A stretch of DNA of 64,000 bases from Labilithrix sp. (GTDB taxonomy: Bacteria; Myxococcota_A; Polyangia; Polyangiales; Polyangiaceae): the NCBI GenBank assembly GCA_019637175.1, contig JAHBWD010000001.1, forward strand, positions 124,001 through 188,000. Reading direction: 5' to 3'. Of the stretch, positions 1 through 9,186 are shown one piece after another. The notes beneath the pieces are model-generated. The model was not told where the DNA came from, searched no databases, and saw only the letters and a list, made by a program, of their open reading frames with translations. The first letter of the stretch is position 1. Every line of letters starts with the position of its first letter. A program made the translations under genes and the position numbers.

Positions 1-414
1 CCGATCTCGCCGAAGGTGAGGCCGGGAGAGGCGATGCGCCTCGTCGTCAAGGATCCGTGGAAGCAGATCTCGATCCCGGGCCTCAAGTTCCCCAACTCGC
101 TCAAGGAGATCCGCCTGTGGATCGTGCCGCGCGCGAGCGACGGCGGCGCCGATCTCTACGTCGAGGGCGACTGCACCGACGAGGCCGCGGCGAGCGACGT
201 CGCCGACGCGATGACCGATCTCATCAAGCGCCAGAACAGCATCGCGATTCGCGTGGCGACGCGCGGCTTGCTCAACAACGCGCGCGTCACGCCCGAGGGA
301 TCGCAGATCAAGCTTCACCTCTCGGTCAGCCAAGAGCAGCTCGAGGCGCTCCTCCAGGGCGTGGGCACGATGCTCGGCGTGCAGGTGCAGCCCGTCGCCG
401 GCGGAGGTCGCTGA
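1..414 (+). CDS. Hypothetical protein, 3' part only (starts before the window)
   Basis: The reading frame is open from the first base, so the true start lies upstream; a GTG at 16 could give a 132-residue product but the frame has no stop before it. The visible part is an alternating alpha/beta sequence ending in a Gly-rich tail (VAGGGR). I see no signal peptide, membrane segment or catalytic motif in this part and do not recognise the family. It converges on the PrsW-like gene, with only 4 bases between the two stop codons. Function unknown. Confidence 0.6.
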   Translation, partial: PISPKVRPGEAMRLVVKDPWKQISIPGLKFPNSLKEIRLWIVPRASDGGADLYVEGDCTDEAAASDVADAMTDLIKRQNSIAIRVATRGLLNNARVTPEGSQIKLHLSVSQEQLEALLQGVGTMLGVQVQPVAGGGR

Positions 415-418
415 CGCA

Positions 419-2461
419 TCAGTCGCGCGCGGCGACGCTCTCGAGCGTCGCGGTGCGCTCGCCCACGCGCGTGCCGACGTGCTCGCGGAGCGCGGCGACG
501 AGCGACTCGATGACGTCGGGGCTGCCGGGCCCGAGGAGGATCGGCCCGCCTTCGCAGTCGAGGACGACGTGGTCGCCCTTCACCTCGAAGCGGCGGATGC
601 GCGACCACGATCGTGCGGCGCCGCCGAAGGTGACGCCGTAGCCGTCGACCACGACGTCGAGCGGCAAGGTGGCGGAGATCCCGAACGCCGCGACGGCGAG
701 CAGCGCGAGCATCACGCTCGAGCCGACCACGAAGGTCGCGTTCGGGCGATGGCGCGCGAGCTGGTACCAGCCGCCGAGGACGACGATGCCGAACGCGAGC
801 ACGTGGAGCGCCAACGACGAGAGGAAGAAGAGCCCCGGGCGCCCGACGCGGAAGAGCTTCCGCTCGTCGGGTCGGACGCGGCGCACGGCGTCGTCGACGA
901 CGCCGTGGCGCAGCGATCGCCTCACGAGCGAGACGAAGACGCTCGCGAGCGCGACGTTGAGGAAGATCGCGAGCACGCCGCCTCCGTCGGTGGAGAGCAG
1001 CGCGTCGAAGAGGCCGTGGCCGAGCGCGGCGAGGAGGAGGAAGAGGAGGACGCGCGGCCGCTTCTCGACGAGCCGCGCGCCGAGCGCGTAGCCCCAGATG
1101 GCGCCGAAGAACATGTGCGCGGGCACGCTCATGAAGCACCGTGCGACGACGATGGGCGCCGCCAGGCGCGTCATCGCGAAGTATCGGATGTTCTCCGCCG
1201 CGGCGAAGCCGAGCGAAGACACGATCCCGTAGACGATGCCGTCGACCGGCTCGTCGAACTCGGGGCGGCGCATCGCGAACGTGGCGCCGAGCATCTTCGC
1301 CCCTTCCTCGGAGAGGCCGACGACGATGGTGAACACCACGACGGCGAGAGGGAAGGCGAAGAGCTGACCTCCGAACGTCACGACGCGGGGATCGAGCCAC
1401 GGCGTCGCCGTCGCGAGCGCGAGCTCCGCGATGCCCGCGGGGATGGTCGAGAGGGCGCCGAGGACGAACGTGGTGAGGACGAGCCACATCGGCTCGGGGT
1501 GCGCGCGATCGAACCGCCGCACGAAGACGAGCCACGCGAGCGAGAGGAGCACCGGCACGACGAAGCACGCGGTCGCGAGGCCGGTGTTCGGCGGAAGACC
1601 GACGGCGTCGACGCGCCGGAGGATCGGCAGGCGCCCGCTCACGAGGAGCTGCTTTTCGTCCTGCGCGCGCGCGTACGCTTCGATGCCCGCGCCGAACGTG
1701 ACGTACGCCGAGTCGGTCGACCACGACGGGTGGCCGAGGGACGTGCGCCCGCGGACGAGGATCTCCGCGCGTGCTGCGCCGGGTCGCGCGGTCTGCCGCT
1801 CGCGCGCCGCGGTGACGACCTCGTCGGCGGGCGTTCCCTTCTCCGCGCGCAACCTGAGCGTGCCGCCTTCGCCCCAGCCGACGTGCACGCCTTCGTAGAG
1901 CTCGCCGAGCGGCCGCGACCAGACGACGCGCGTGCGGTATCGCGGCGCGGTCGCGCCGCCTGCGGTCGCCCACATCGGCTCGGCGACCACGCGGTGATCG
2001 CGATCGACGATCCATTGGTCGAGCGCGCGCGTGACGTCGACGCGTGAGCCCTCCCAGTAGCGTGAGACGCGACCGTCTTCGAGCGTCTCGGTCTTCGCGA
2101 CCAGGCCCGCCTCGTCGCGAGGGGCGCCGGCGAACATGGGATCGGTCTCGAGCACGAGCACCGATCCGGGCCAGGTGACGAGCTCGTCGACCCAAGCCGC
2201 GAGCGCCTCGTCGACCACGATGCGGAGGCGCTTGCCTTCCTGCGTGACGTCGGCGCCGATCGAGTCGGCCATGAAGCGCCGGAGCACCATCGCGCGGAGA
2301 TCGCGGCCGTAGGGAGAGGCGCCGCCGAAGGCGGGATCGTCGGCCTCGTACGTCAGCTCGACGTCTTGCGTTCCGACGATCCGACCTGCGCACGCCGTCG
2401 AAGAGAGCGCGAAGAGGACGAGGGCGAGGAAGACGACGAGCGCGCGTGCACGTCGCGACAT
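419..2461 (-). CDS. PrsW-family-like intramembrane metalloprotease with lipoprotein signal
   Basis: A 680-residue membrane protein. I chose the ATG at 2461 because the next residues form a lipoprotein signal peptide (hydrophobic core, then LSSTAC with the lipidated Cys near residue 24). The first half is a soluble extracytoplasmic region. It is followed by several membrane segments carrying the PrsW hallmark GLSEEGAKMLG around residue 390 (the EE..K motif), then FAAAENIRYF and SVPAHMFFG, which supply further acidic and His residues typical of the family. PrsW proteins cleave substrates inside or next to the membrane. The C-terminal third (two membrane segments and a PH-like beta region) resembles no partner I know. 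It lies just downstream of pheA, 11 bases apart, on the same strand. The substrate is unknown. Confidence 0.75.
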   Translation of the reverse strand: MSRRARALVVFLALVLFALSSTACAGRIVGTQDVELTYEADDPAFGGASPYGRDLRAMVLRRFMADSIGADVTQEGKRLRIVVDEALAAWVDELVTWPGSVLVLETDPMFAGAPRDEAGLVAKTETLEDGRVSRYWEGSRVDVTRALDQWIVDRDHRVVAEPMWATAGGATAPRYRTRVVWSRPLGELYEGVHVGWGEGGTLRLRAEKGTPADEVVTAARERQTARPGAARAEILVRGRTSLGHPSWSTDSAYVTFGAGIEAYARAQDEKQLLVSGRLPILRRVDAVGLPPNTGLATACFVVPVLLSLAWLVFVRRFDRAHPEPMWLVLTTFVLGALSTIPAGIAELALATATPWLDPRVVTFGGQLFAFPLAVVVFTIVVGLSEEGAKMLGATFAMRRPEFDEPVDGIVYGIVSSLGFAAAENIRYFAMTRLAAPIVVARCFMSVPAHMFFGAIWGYALGARLVEKRPRVLLFLLLAALGHGLFDALLSTDGGGVLAIFLNVALASVFVSLVRRSLRHGVVDDAVRRVRPDERKLFRVGRPGLFFLSSLALHVLAFGIVVLGGWYQLARHRPNATFVVGSSVMLALLAVAAFGISATLPLDVVVDGYGVTFGGAARSWSRIRRFEVKGDHVVLDCEGGPILLGPGSPDVIESLVAALREHVGTRVGERTATLESVAARD

Positions 2462-2472
2462 CCCTACGAAGC

Positions 2473-3612
2473 TCACGTGCCTCTCGGGGCTTTCTGGCTC
2501 GCGTCGCCGCGCGGATAGCTGCCGACGACCTTGACGAACGCCGCGCTCTTCGTGACCGCGCGGAGCGCCTTGGCGAGCACGGGATCGGCGCGGTGCCCCT
2601 CGGTGTCGACGAGGAAGACGTACTGCCACGGCTGCTTGCGGCTCGGACGCGACTCGATGCGCGTGAGGTTCACCCCCGCGATCTCGAAGTCGGAGAGCAC
2701 GCGGCGCAGCGCGCCCTTCTCGTGCTTCACGCCGAAGACGAGGGTGGTCCTGTCGTGACCGGTGGGCGGCGCGTCTTCGTGGGCGACGACCACGAACCGG
2801 GTCGCGTTCTCGCGTCGATCCTGGATCTTCGCGCGGAGGATGGGCACGCCGTGGAGCTCGGAGGCGATGTCGCCCGCGATGGCGGCGGCGCGCTCGTCGG
2901 CCCGGGCCTCACGCGCGGCGGCGGCGGTCGACGACGTCTGCACCACCTGCGCGCGCGGCAAATGCTTGGCGATCCAAACGCGGCACTGCGCGAGCGCCTG
3001 AGGGTGGGAGTAGACGGCGGTGATGGACGAGAGCGCGCGGGCGCGCGACAGCAAGCAGTGCGCGATCGGGAGAACGAGCTCCTGGCGGATGAACAGATCG
3101 CCTTCGAGGAGCGCGTCGGACGTCATGCTCACCGCGCCCTCGGTCGAGTTCTCGAACGGGACGACGCCATAGGTCGCGTCTTTGCTATGCACCGTCTCGA
3201 AGACCGCCTCGATCGTGGCGCAGTCGCGGTAGCGCGCCTGCAAGCCGAACAGTCGTCGCGCCGCCATCTGGGAGAACGTTCCCTCCGGGCCGAGGTAGGC
3301 GACGCGGAGCGGCTCCTCGACCGAGAGGCAGGCGCTCATCACCTCGCGGAAGACGGCGCGGATCGCGTCGGGCGGAAAGCGGCCTTCGCCTCGTTTGACG
3401 AGGCGCTCGAGCACCTGTCGTTCGCGCTCCGGATCGTGGAACACCTCGATCGCCGCCGCGCGCTTGAGCGCGGCGATGTCGCGCGCCACGTCGGCGCGGC
3501 TCTCGAGCAGGCCGAGGATCTGATCGTCGAGGGCGTCGATCTTGGCGCGCGCCGGCGCGAGCGCGGGCTTCGCGCTCGCTCGCGCGCCTCGCCGGTCCGA
3601 AAGAGACTTCAC
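2473..3612 (-). CDS. pheA: Bifunctional chorismate mutase / prephenate dehydratase (P-protein)
   Basis: Converts chorismate to prephenate and prephenate to phenylpyruvate in phenylalanine synthesis, in the cytoplasm. Residues 20-98 are an AroQ-type helical chorismate mutase. Residues 103-285 are the prephenate dehydratase domain, with the start motif YLGPEGTFSQ, FENSTEGAV near 153 and the catalytic TRF motif at 271-273. Residues 289-365 form an ACT domain with the ESRP motif at 320-323, the site at which phenylalanine inhibits the enzyme in known members. The length of 379 is normal. The start is GTG. It is divergent from the small membrane protein at 3646. No attenuator-like leader is visible in the 33 bases between the two genes. 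Confidence 0.95.
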   Translation of the reverse strand: MKSLSDRRGARASAKPALAPARAKIDALDDQILGLLESRADVARDIAALKRAAAIEVFHDPERERQVLERLVKRGEGRFPPDAIRAVFREVMSACLSVEEPLRVAYLGPEGTFSQMAARRLFGLQARYRDCATIEAVFETVHSKDATYGVVPFENSTEGAVSMTSDALLEGDLFIRQELVLPIAHCLLSRARALSSITAVYSHPQALAQCRVWIAKHLPRAQVVQTSSTAAAAREARADERAAAIAGDIASELHGVPILRAKIQDRRENATRFVVVAHEDAPPTGHDRTTLVFGVKHEKGALRRVLSDFEIAGVNLTRIESRPSRKQPWQYVFLVDTEGHRADPVLAKALRAVTKSAAFVKVVGSYPRGDASQKAPRGT

Positions 3613-3631
3613 GGCGGCATCGTCGCACGAC

Positions 3632-3637
3632 TACGAT
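3632..3637 (+). promoter_or_regulatory. Candidate -10 element (TACGAT)
   Basis: A TAnnnT hexamer ends 8 bases before the ATG at 3646, so a transcript would begin at or next to the start codon. No good -35 box is evident. One of a set of similarly placed hexamers in this window. Confidence 0.35.
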
Positions 3638-3645
3638 GGCCGCGC

Positions 3646-3954
3646 ATGCCCGAAGCCAACGTGCTCTACGCAGTCACGGCCGTGGTCGTCCTGGGGCTCG
3701 TCGCCTGGGTGCTCGTCGTGCTGAAAACCGCGAAGGAGCCGTGGGCGCGCGCGGTGCCGCAGGCGGCGGCGCGGAGCGACGACGCACCGCTCGAGAAGGA
3801 GGCGCTCCCGCCTTCGTCGTCTGGAGAGGCCGACGCGACGTCCGAGGCCACGGCCGTCGTGGTCGCGAAGAAGGAAGCCGACGAGGCCGACGCCGAAGCG
3901 AAGGCCGAAGACGACGAGAAGACCGACGACGAGAAGGAAGACGCGAAGGCCTAA
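3646..3954 (+). CDS. Small single-pass membrane protein with acidic tail
   Basis: A 102-residue protein of unknown function. Residues 8-26 form one strongly hydrophobic segment (YAVTAVVVLGLVAWVLVVL). After that the chain is hydrophilic: a short Pro/Ala-rich stretch, then from about 55 onward an alternating Glu/Lys/Asp/Ala tail that is probably disordered and strongly acidic. I took the ATG at 3646 because it places the membrane segment at the N-terminus. The gene stops one base before the stop codon of the convergent gene at 3955. The low-complexity tail means homology searches will be weak. Confidence 0.65.
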   Translation: MPEANVLYAVTAVVVLGLVAWVLVVLKTAKEPWARAVPQAAARSDDAPLEKEALPPSSSGEADATSEATAVVVAKKEADEADAEAKAEDDEKTDDEKEDAKA

Positions 3955-4665
3955 TCAGGCCGTGATCTTCGCCGCTCGCGTCACGCCGCGGAGCACGTAG
4001 TCGACGTAGGTCTCGTTGCCGCTCGTCCACAAGACGAACGGCGCGCGCAAGACGCCGTCGGCGTCGAGCGCGCCGATGAGCTCGAGCGCGCCGAGCACCG
4101 GCATCTCGTGGAGGGTCACGAGCGGCGGAGCGGCGTTCTCCTCTTCGAAGCGCGCGACCTCGAACGCGAGCTGATCCTCGAACGCCTCGAACGCGCCGCG
4201 GTGGCGCTCGGGATCGAGCTTCGCGATCGGCACGAGCTCCCACCCGGCGTCGACGAGCAAGGGGAAGACGTCCTCTTCGCCGGACTCGTCGAAGGGCAGC
4301 CGCGCCGCGTCGGGCGGCTCGACGCCGATCTCCGTGAGGCGATCGGCGAGGGCGTTCGCGGCGCCCTCGCGGCGATCGCCGCTCTCCCAGAACGCGGCGA
4401 CGATCGCGGCGAGCTCCGCGTCGGTCGCGCGGCGATGCAGCCGCTCGTCCTTCGAGCCGCGATCGATCGCGGGATCGGAGAGCACCGCGGCGGCCCACGC
4501 CTTGGCCTCTTCGAGCGCCGGATCGTCGCCGCTCGCGCACGCCGCCTCGACGGCGAACGCGTGCACGAGGTGCAGGCGGCTCGCGACGTAGCGGTGCCTC
4601 CCGAGCGCGCGAACGACGCGTACGAGCTCGTCACCGGTGCGCGCTTCGATCTCGATCCCGATCAC
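3955..4665 (-). CDS. Hypothetical cytoplasmic protein downstream of the MscS-cNMP gene
   Basis: A 236-residue, acidic, Ala-rich soluble protein that I do not recognise. It has no signal peptide, membrane segment or obvious catalytic motif; the first half is helical and the second half alternates strands and helices (VTLHEMPVLGALELIGAL near 190). The ATG at 4665 is preceded by a strong ribosome binding site, GAGGAGGG, lying in the last bases of the upstream gap. It is the last gene of an apparent minus-strand operon after sucA and the channel gene, with 10 bases separating it from the latter. Confidence 0.7.
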   Translation of the reverse strand: MIGIEIEARTGDELVRVVRALGRHRYVASRLHLVHAFAVEAACASGDDPALEEAKAWAAAVLSDPAIDRGSKDERLHRRATDAELAAIVAAFWESGDRREGAANALADRLTEIGVEPPDAARLPFDESGEEDVFPLLVDAGWELVPIAKLDPERHRGAFEAFEDQLAFEVARFEEENAAPPLVTLHEMPVLGALELIGALDADGVLRAPFVLWTSGNETYVDYVLRGVTRAAKITA

Positions 4666-4675
4666 GGCACCCTCC

Positions 4676-6217
4676 TCACAGACCGAAGAAGGACTTGATG
4701 CCGCCGATGATCTTGTCTCGCTCCTGCGTGTGGCGCGACAAGCGCGATCCCGCGTCGAGCCCTTCGCGCGCGGCGATCAGATCCACCTTCTGGGAGGCGA
4801 GGCGATCGGAGAGCTCGTTCACGATCTCGGGGCGCTCGAGGAGGACGCGCTCGAACGTGGCCTTCTCGAGGCGGAAGCACTCGACGTCGGTGATCGCGAC
4901 GACGTCGGCCTGGCGCGGCTCGCCCGTCATGAGCCCCATCTCGCCGAAGTAGTCGGGCGCCTCGAGGGTCGAGAGCACCTTCGTCTCCGGCGGCAACGGG
5001 CCGTCGCCGTCGGGATCGTACGTCGTGCGCACCTCGACCGTGCCCTTCGTCATCACGTAGAGCCAGTTCGCGCGGGCGCCCTGCCGGGTGATGACCTCGC
5101 CGGCGGTGTACACGACCTGGCTCATACCCTCGGCGAGCGTCTCGAGCTCGGTGTCTTGGAGCGGCCTGAAGAGGTGCACCGTGCGGATCGCCTCGAGGCG
5201 CTCGGTGAAGCGACGCTTGGTCCGCTTCACGGTTCGCTCCTCGTCGTGCACCTCGACGAACGCCGTCGTCGCCGGCACCGCGAGCGGGATCCCCGCGCGG
5301 CTCAGCGCCGTGAAGATGCGCGCGCGCACACGCGAGTTCGTCGGATCGTCGGCCGTGAGATCGAGGATGTGGTAGCGCGCGCCGTACGACGCCATGCTCT
5401 CGCGGCGCTCCTTCGTGAAATCCATGCACACGCAGTTCGGCTTCGGATCGGCCGCGACGTTCTCGATGGGCGAGCTGGAGAGCGCGTCGTTGACGACCTG
5501 GATCACCTTCGTCGGCGGGTAGCGGAAGTCGACGTTGAACCACACCCACATACGCTGCGGCACCGCGCGGCTCTCGCGCTTGCCGAGGATCATGATCGTG
5601 CTGGCGAGCAGCTGCGCGTTCGGGACGATGAGCGTCGCCCAATCTCGCGTCTCGATGACCGTGTGGCGCCAGCGCACCGCGCGCACGCGGCCCTGTCGAC
5701 CGTTCTCGAGCTGGACCCAGTCGCCTTCGCGGATCGATCCGTCGAGCTGGAGGGCGACGCCGCCGAGGATGTTGCCGAGCGTGCTCTGGAGCGAGATCGC
5801 GAGGACCGCGCTGACGACCGCGCTGGTCGCGAGGATGCTCGAGGGGTTCAGCCCGTGTCCCGAGAGGACGCCGAGCGTCGCGAAGATGTAGGCGACGGCG
5901 ACGAGCAGATCGCTCGCGATCATCGGCAGGTTGACGCCCGCGCGAGGCAGGCCCACGGAGAACGCGAGCGTCGCGACGATGTTCACGCTCGTGAACGCGA
6001 GCAAGAGCTCGGCGGCGACGAGCAGGCGGTCGGCCCACACCCGAGCGCCGAGCGTCGCCAGCGCGTAGTGCAGGCCGAGGACGGCGACGGCGACGAAGAA
6101 GAGGATGACGACGCGCCGCAGGTGCGTGCGGCGTTGAGGAGCGAGCGCGTTCACGAGCACGGCGGTGCAGATCACCGCCGCGAACACGCCGAGCGCCCAC
6201 GAGAGCTCCGGTTTCAT
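4676..6217 (-). CDS. MscS-like mechanosensitive channel with C-terminal cyclic-nucleotide-binding domain
   Basis: A 513-residue inner-membrane protein. Four hydrophobic segments lie between residues 5 and 120, followed by the pore-lining helix and MscS beta domain: AISLQSTLGNILGG (140-153), REGDWVQL (163-170), then IVPNAQL (197-203). Residues 345-465 are a cNMP-binding beta-roll containing the phosphate-cassette-like stretch FGEMGLMTGEPRQADV (424-439). Fusions of this type (MscK/bCNG-like) are thought to couple nucleotide binding to channel gating, though many bind no cyclic nucleotide. The cassette here has Arg at the position that contacts phosphate in binding members (EPRQADV), so binding is plausible. 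It begins 14 bases after the sucA stop, suggesting cotranscription. Confidence 0.88.
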   Translation of the reverse strand: MKPELSWALGVFAAVICTAVLVNALAPQRRTHLRRVVILFFVAVAVLGLHYALATLGARVWADRLLVAAELLLAFTSVNIVATLAFSVGLPRAGVNLPMIASDLLVAVAYIFATLGVLSGHGLNPSSILATSAVVSAVLAISLQSTLGNILGGVALQLDGSIREGDWVQLENGRQGRVRAVRWRHTVIETRDWATLIVPNAQLLASTIMILGKRESRAVPQRMWVWFNVDFRYPPTKVIQVVNDALSSSPIENVAADPKPNCVCMDFTKERRESMASYGARYHILDLTADDPTNSRVRARIFTALSRAGIPLAVPATTAFVEVHDEERTVKRTKRRFTERLEAIRTVHLFRPLQDTELETLAEGMSQVVYTAGEVITRQGARANWLYVMTKGTVEVRTTYDPDGDGPLPPETKVLSTLEAPDYFGEMGLMTGEPRQADVVAITDVECFRLEKATFERVLLERPEIVNELSDRLASQKVDLIAAREGLDAGSRLSRHTQERDKIIGGIKSFFGL

Positions 6218-6231
6218 CGGGCCCGGAGACT

Positions 6232-9102
6232 CTACACCTTTTCCGCTGAGCGCTCCGCCAGGGCTTCGTCGATCAGCCTTTGCTGTTCGAGCTTGTGGCT
6301 CGCGTAGCTGCCCGTCGCCGGGCTCGCCGCGGCCGCGCGCGACACCACCGAGAGCGGGAGGCGATCGCCGATGATCCCGCGCAGGTTCGCGTTGAGGAAG
6401 TACCACGGCCCCATGTTGCGCGGCTCCTCCTGCACCCAGACGAGGGGCGTTCCGTCGGCGTAGACCGACAGCGCTTTCGTCAGCGCGCCGCCGAGCGGGT
6501 AGAGCTGCTCGAGGCGCACGATCGCGATGTCGTCGCGCCCGAGCGCGCGCCGCGCGTCGAGCAGGTCGTAATAGACCTTGCCCGAGCAGAGGAGGATGCG
6601 TTTGACCTTGCGCGGATCCGTCGTGGCGTCGGAGATCACCCGCTGGAACGAGCCGTTCGCGAGATCGTTCGTCGTCGAGACCGCCTCTTTGTGGCGGAGG
6701 AGGCTCTTCGGCGTGAAGACGACGAGGGGCTTTCGCCACGGGCGCAGCACTTGCCGCCTGAGCGCGTGGAAGAGCTGCGCCGGCGTCGTCAGGTTGCAGA
6801 CCTGCATGTTGTCGGACGCCGCCTGCTGGAGGAATCGCTCGACGCGCGCGCTCGAGTGCTCGGGCCCCGCGCCTTCGTAGCCGTGGGGCAGGAGGAGCAC
6901 GAGGCCGGAGAGCCTGAGCCACTTGTCTTCCGCGGAGACGATGAACTGATCGACGATGACCTGCGCGCCGTTCACGAAGTCGCCGAACTGCGCCTCCCAG
7001 ATGACGAGGCCGTCGGGGCAGTCGAGGCTGTAGCCGTAGTCGAAGGCGAGCACGCCCTGCTCCGACAGCGGGCTGTCGTACGCCTCGAACTTGCCGCTGC
7101 CGAGGTTGGCGAGCGGCGTGTGACGGAGGCCGCTCTTCGTGTCGAAGAGCGTCGCGTGCCTGTGGCTGAACGTGCCGCGACGCGCGTCTTGACCCGAAAT
7201 CCGGATGCGGTGGTTCTCGGCGACGAGCGAGGCGAACGCGAGGTGCTCGGCGGTGCCCCAGTCGAAGGGCTCGTTCTTGGCGACGCGATCGCGGCGCTGC
7301 TCGAGGATCGCGCGCACCTTCGGGTTCACGCTGAACCCGTCGGGGAACGTGGTGAGCCGCGTCGCGAGATCGACGAGCTTTTCGTGGGGCACGCCGGTGT
7401 CGACCTCGGGGACGGAGCTGTCGGGGCCGCCGAAGTACGGCGTCCAGATCCCCTCCATCGCGCTCGGCGCCTTGAGGAAGTCGCCGCGCTTCTCTTCTTC
7501 GAGCGCCTGCGCGAGCGCCGCCTGGCGCTCGGCCTTCATCTTGTCGCCTTGACCTTCGGTGATGTGGCCGGTGCGCGCGAGCTTCGCGACGTAGACCTCG
7601 CGCACCGTCGGCTTCTGGTCGATGAGCTGGTACATCACCGGCTGGGTGAAGCGCGGCTCGTCGCCTTCGTTGTGGCCGTAGCGGCGGTAGCAGAGCATGT
7701 CGATCACGACGTCTTTGCCGAACCGCTGGCGGAACTCGATCGCGAGGCGCGTGACCTGGATGACCGCCTCGGGATCCTCGCCGTTCACGTGGAAGACGGG
7801 CACCTTCATCATGCGCGTGATGTCGGTGCAGTAGCGCGTCGATCGCGAGTCTTGCGGGATCGTGGTGAAGCCGATCTGGTTGTTCACGACGAGGTGAACG
7901 GTGCCGCCGGTCGCGTAGCCCTCGAGGCCCGCGAGGTTCAGCGTCTCGGGGACGACGCCCTGCCCCATGAAGGCGGCGTCGCCGTGGATGAGGAGCGGCA
8001 TCACGCCGAGGCGCTTGCGGCGATCCTGCTTCGCGCGGACGCGCCCCTCGACGACGGGGTTGACGAACTCGAGGTGGCTCGGGTTGAACGCGAGCGAGAG
8101 GTGGATCTTGCGCCCCGTCGACGTCACGCGATCGGTCGACGATCCGAGGTGGTACTTCACGTCGCCGCGCCCGAGGTTGCGCTCGGGGTTCGAGTCGCGG
8201 AACGCCGCGAAGATCTCGCGGACGTTCTTGTCGAGGACGTTCGCGAGGACGTTGAGGCGCCCCCGATGCGCCATGCCGATGACGATCTCTTCGATGCCGT
8301 GGCCGGCGGCGTAGTCGATGAGCAGATCGAGCATCGCGATCATGCTCTCGGCGCCCTCGCACGAGAAGCGCTTGGCGCCGAGGAAGTTCTTGTGCACGAA
8401 CTGCTCGAAGATCTCCGCGTCGGTGAGCCGCGTGAGGACGCGGATCATCTCGTCGTGATCGAGCGGCGTGCGGTTGCGCGTCGACTCCATCGCGTTCTGG
8501 AGCCACTCGCGGGCGTCGGGCTCCTCGATGTGCGTGAACTCGACGCCGATGGAGCTGCAGTACGTCTCCGAGAGGTGGTCGATGATCTCGCGCAGCGTGG
8601 CGCGCTCCGGCAGGCCCGCGACCCCGACGGTGGGGAACAGCACGCCGTAGTCGGCCTCGGTCAGGCCGAAGTTCGACAGCTCGAGCTCGGGCGCCGCTTC
8701 GGGCGGCGAGCCGAGCGGGTCGGTCTTGGCGAAGAGGTGCCCGCGGACGCGGTAGGCGTTGACGAGCTGGTAGACGCGGCCCTGGAGCGCGGCCGCCGCG
8801 AGGAGGCGCTCGTCGCGCGACGACGCCGCCGCCTCGGGCGCGGAGCGCGAGCGCGCCGCGCTGACGGGGGGCGCGATCGCGAGCGCGCTCCCGTTGCCGT
8901 TGACGTGCTCGGCGCGCGCGTGCGCGGCGCCGTTACCGCTCTTCGTTCCAGCGCCTCCACCGCCCGGAGGCGTGGGCTTCTCGCCTGCCTCGAGCGCTTG
9001 GAAGAAGGAGCGCCACTGCTCGTCGACGGACTGCGGGCTCTGCTGATAGCGAGCGTGGAGATCCTCGACGAAACCTGCGTTGATCCCGAACTCGGAGAAC
9101 AT
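6232..9102 (-). CDS. sucA: 2-oxoglutarate dehydrogenase E1 component
   Basis: Thiamine-diphosphate-dependent decarboxylase of the 2-oxoglutarate dehydrogenase complex (TCA cycle). The 956-residue length is normal. The N-terminus FGINAGFVEDLHARYQQ followed by DEQWRSFF matches the short E2-docking region of the family, which is why I prefer the ATG at 9102 to an upstream in-frame ATG at 9183. Later motifs include GMAHRGRLNVL, the ThDP-site region LLIHGDAAFMGQG, NNQIGFTT, and the C-terminal transketolase-like half (SLDCPDGLVIWEAQFGDF). A Gly/Asn/Ala-rich linker lies at about 75-115. No sucB or lpd is adjacent in this window, so the other subunits must be elsewhere. Confidence 0.95.
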   Translation of the reverse strand: MFSEFGINAGFVEDLHARYQQSPQSVDEQWRSFFQALEAGEKPTPPGGGGAGTKSGNGAAHARAEHVNGNGSALAIAPPVSAARSRSAPEAAASSRDERLLAAAALQGRVYQLVNAYRVRGHLFAKTDPLGSPPEAAPELELSNFGLTEADYGVLFPTVGVAGLPERATLREIIDHLSETYCSSIGVEFTHIEEPDAREWLQNAMESTRNRTPLDHDEMIRVLTRLTDAEIFEQFVHKNFLGAKRFSCEGAESMIAMLDLLIDYAAGHGIEEIVIGMAHRGRLNVLANVLDKNVREIFAAFRDSNPERNLGRGDVKYHLGSSTDRVTSTGRKIHLSLAFNPSHLEFVNPVVEGRVRAKQDRRKRLGVMPLLIHGDAAFMGQGVVPETLNLAGLEGYATGGTVHLVVNNQIGFTTIPQDSRSTRYCTDITRMMKVPVFHVNGEDPEAVIQVTRLAIEFRQRFGKDVVIDMLCYRRYGHNEGDEPRFTQPVMYQLIDQKPTVREVYVAKLARTGHITEGQGDKMKAERQAALAQALEEEKRGDFLKAPSAMEGIWTPYFGGPDSSVPEVDTGVPHEKLVDLATRLTTFPDGFSVNPKVRAILEQRRDRVAKNEPFDWGTAEHLAFASLVAENHRIRISGQDARRGTFSHRHATLFDTKSGLRHTPLANLGSGKFEAYDSPLSEQGVLAFDYGYSLDCPDGLVIWEAQFGDFVNGAQVIVDQFIVSAEDKWLRLSGLVLLLPHGYEGAGPEHSSARVERFLQQAASDNMQVCNLTTPAQLFHALRRQVLRPWRKPLVVFTPKSLLRHKEAVSTTNDLANGSFQRVISDATTDPRKVKRILLCSGKVYYDLLDARRALGRDDIAIVRLEQLYPLGGALTKALSVYADGTPLVWVQEEPRNMGPWYFLNANLRGIIGDRLPLSVVSRAAAASPATGSYASHKLEQQRLIDEALAERSAEKV

Positions 9103-9114
9103 TGGGATCCGTCT

Positions 9115-9120
9115 ACAATA
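9115..9120 (-). promoter_or_regulatory. Candidate -10 element (TATTGT) for sucA
   Basis: On the minus strand TATTGT ends 12 bases before the chosen sucA ATG. A good purine-rich ribosome binding site is lacking directly before that ATG, which fits a very short leader. Confidence 0.35.
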
Positions 9121-9186
9121 GGGGCAGCCGCGCCGTTGGTCGACCCTCCTTTCGGCCGGATTCTCGTTGTCGTCATCTGCCACAAC

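Noticed and set aside
315..2393. Long antisense open frames rich in Arg and Ala (for example 315-2393, 479-2047, 4637-6307, 6280-10011)
   Set aside because: They are shadows of well-supported genes on the other strand in GC-rich DNA; their translations are low-complexity Arg/Ala/Asp without domains.
9103..9183. An N-terminal extension of SucA from the ATG at 9183
   Set aside because: The extra 27 residues do not match the family start, while the ATG at 9102 places the E2-docking segment at the usual position.
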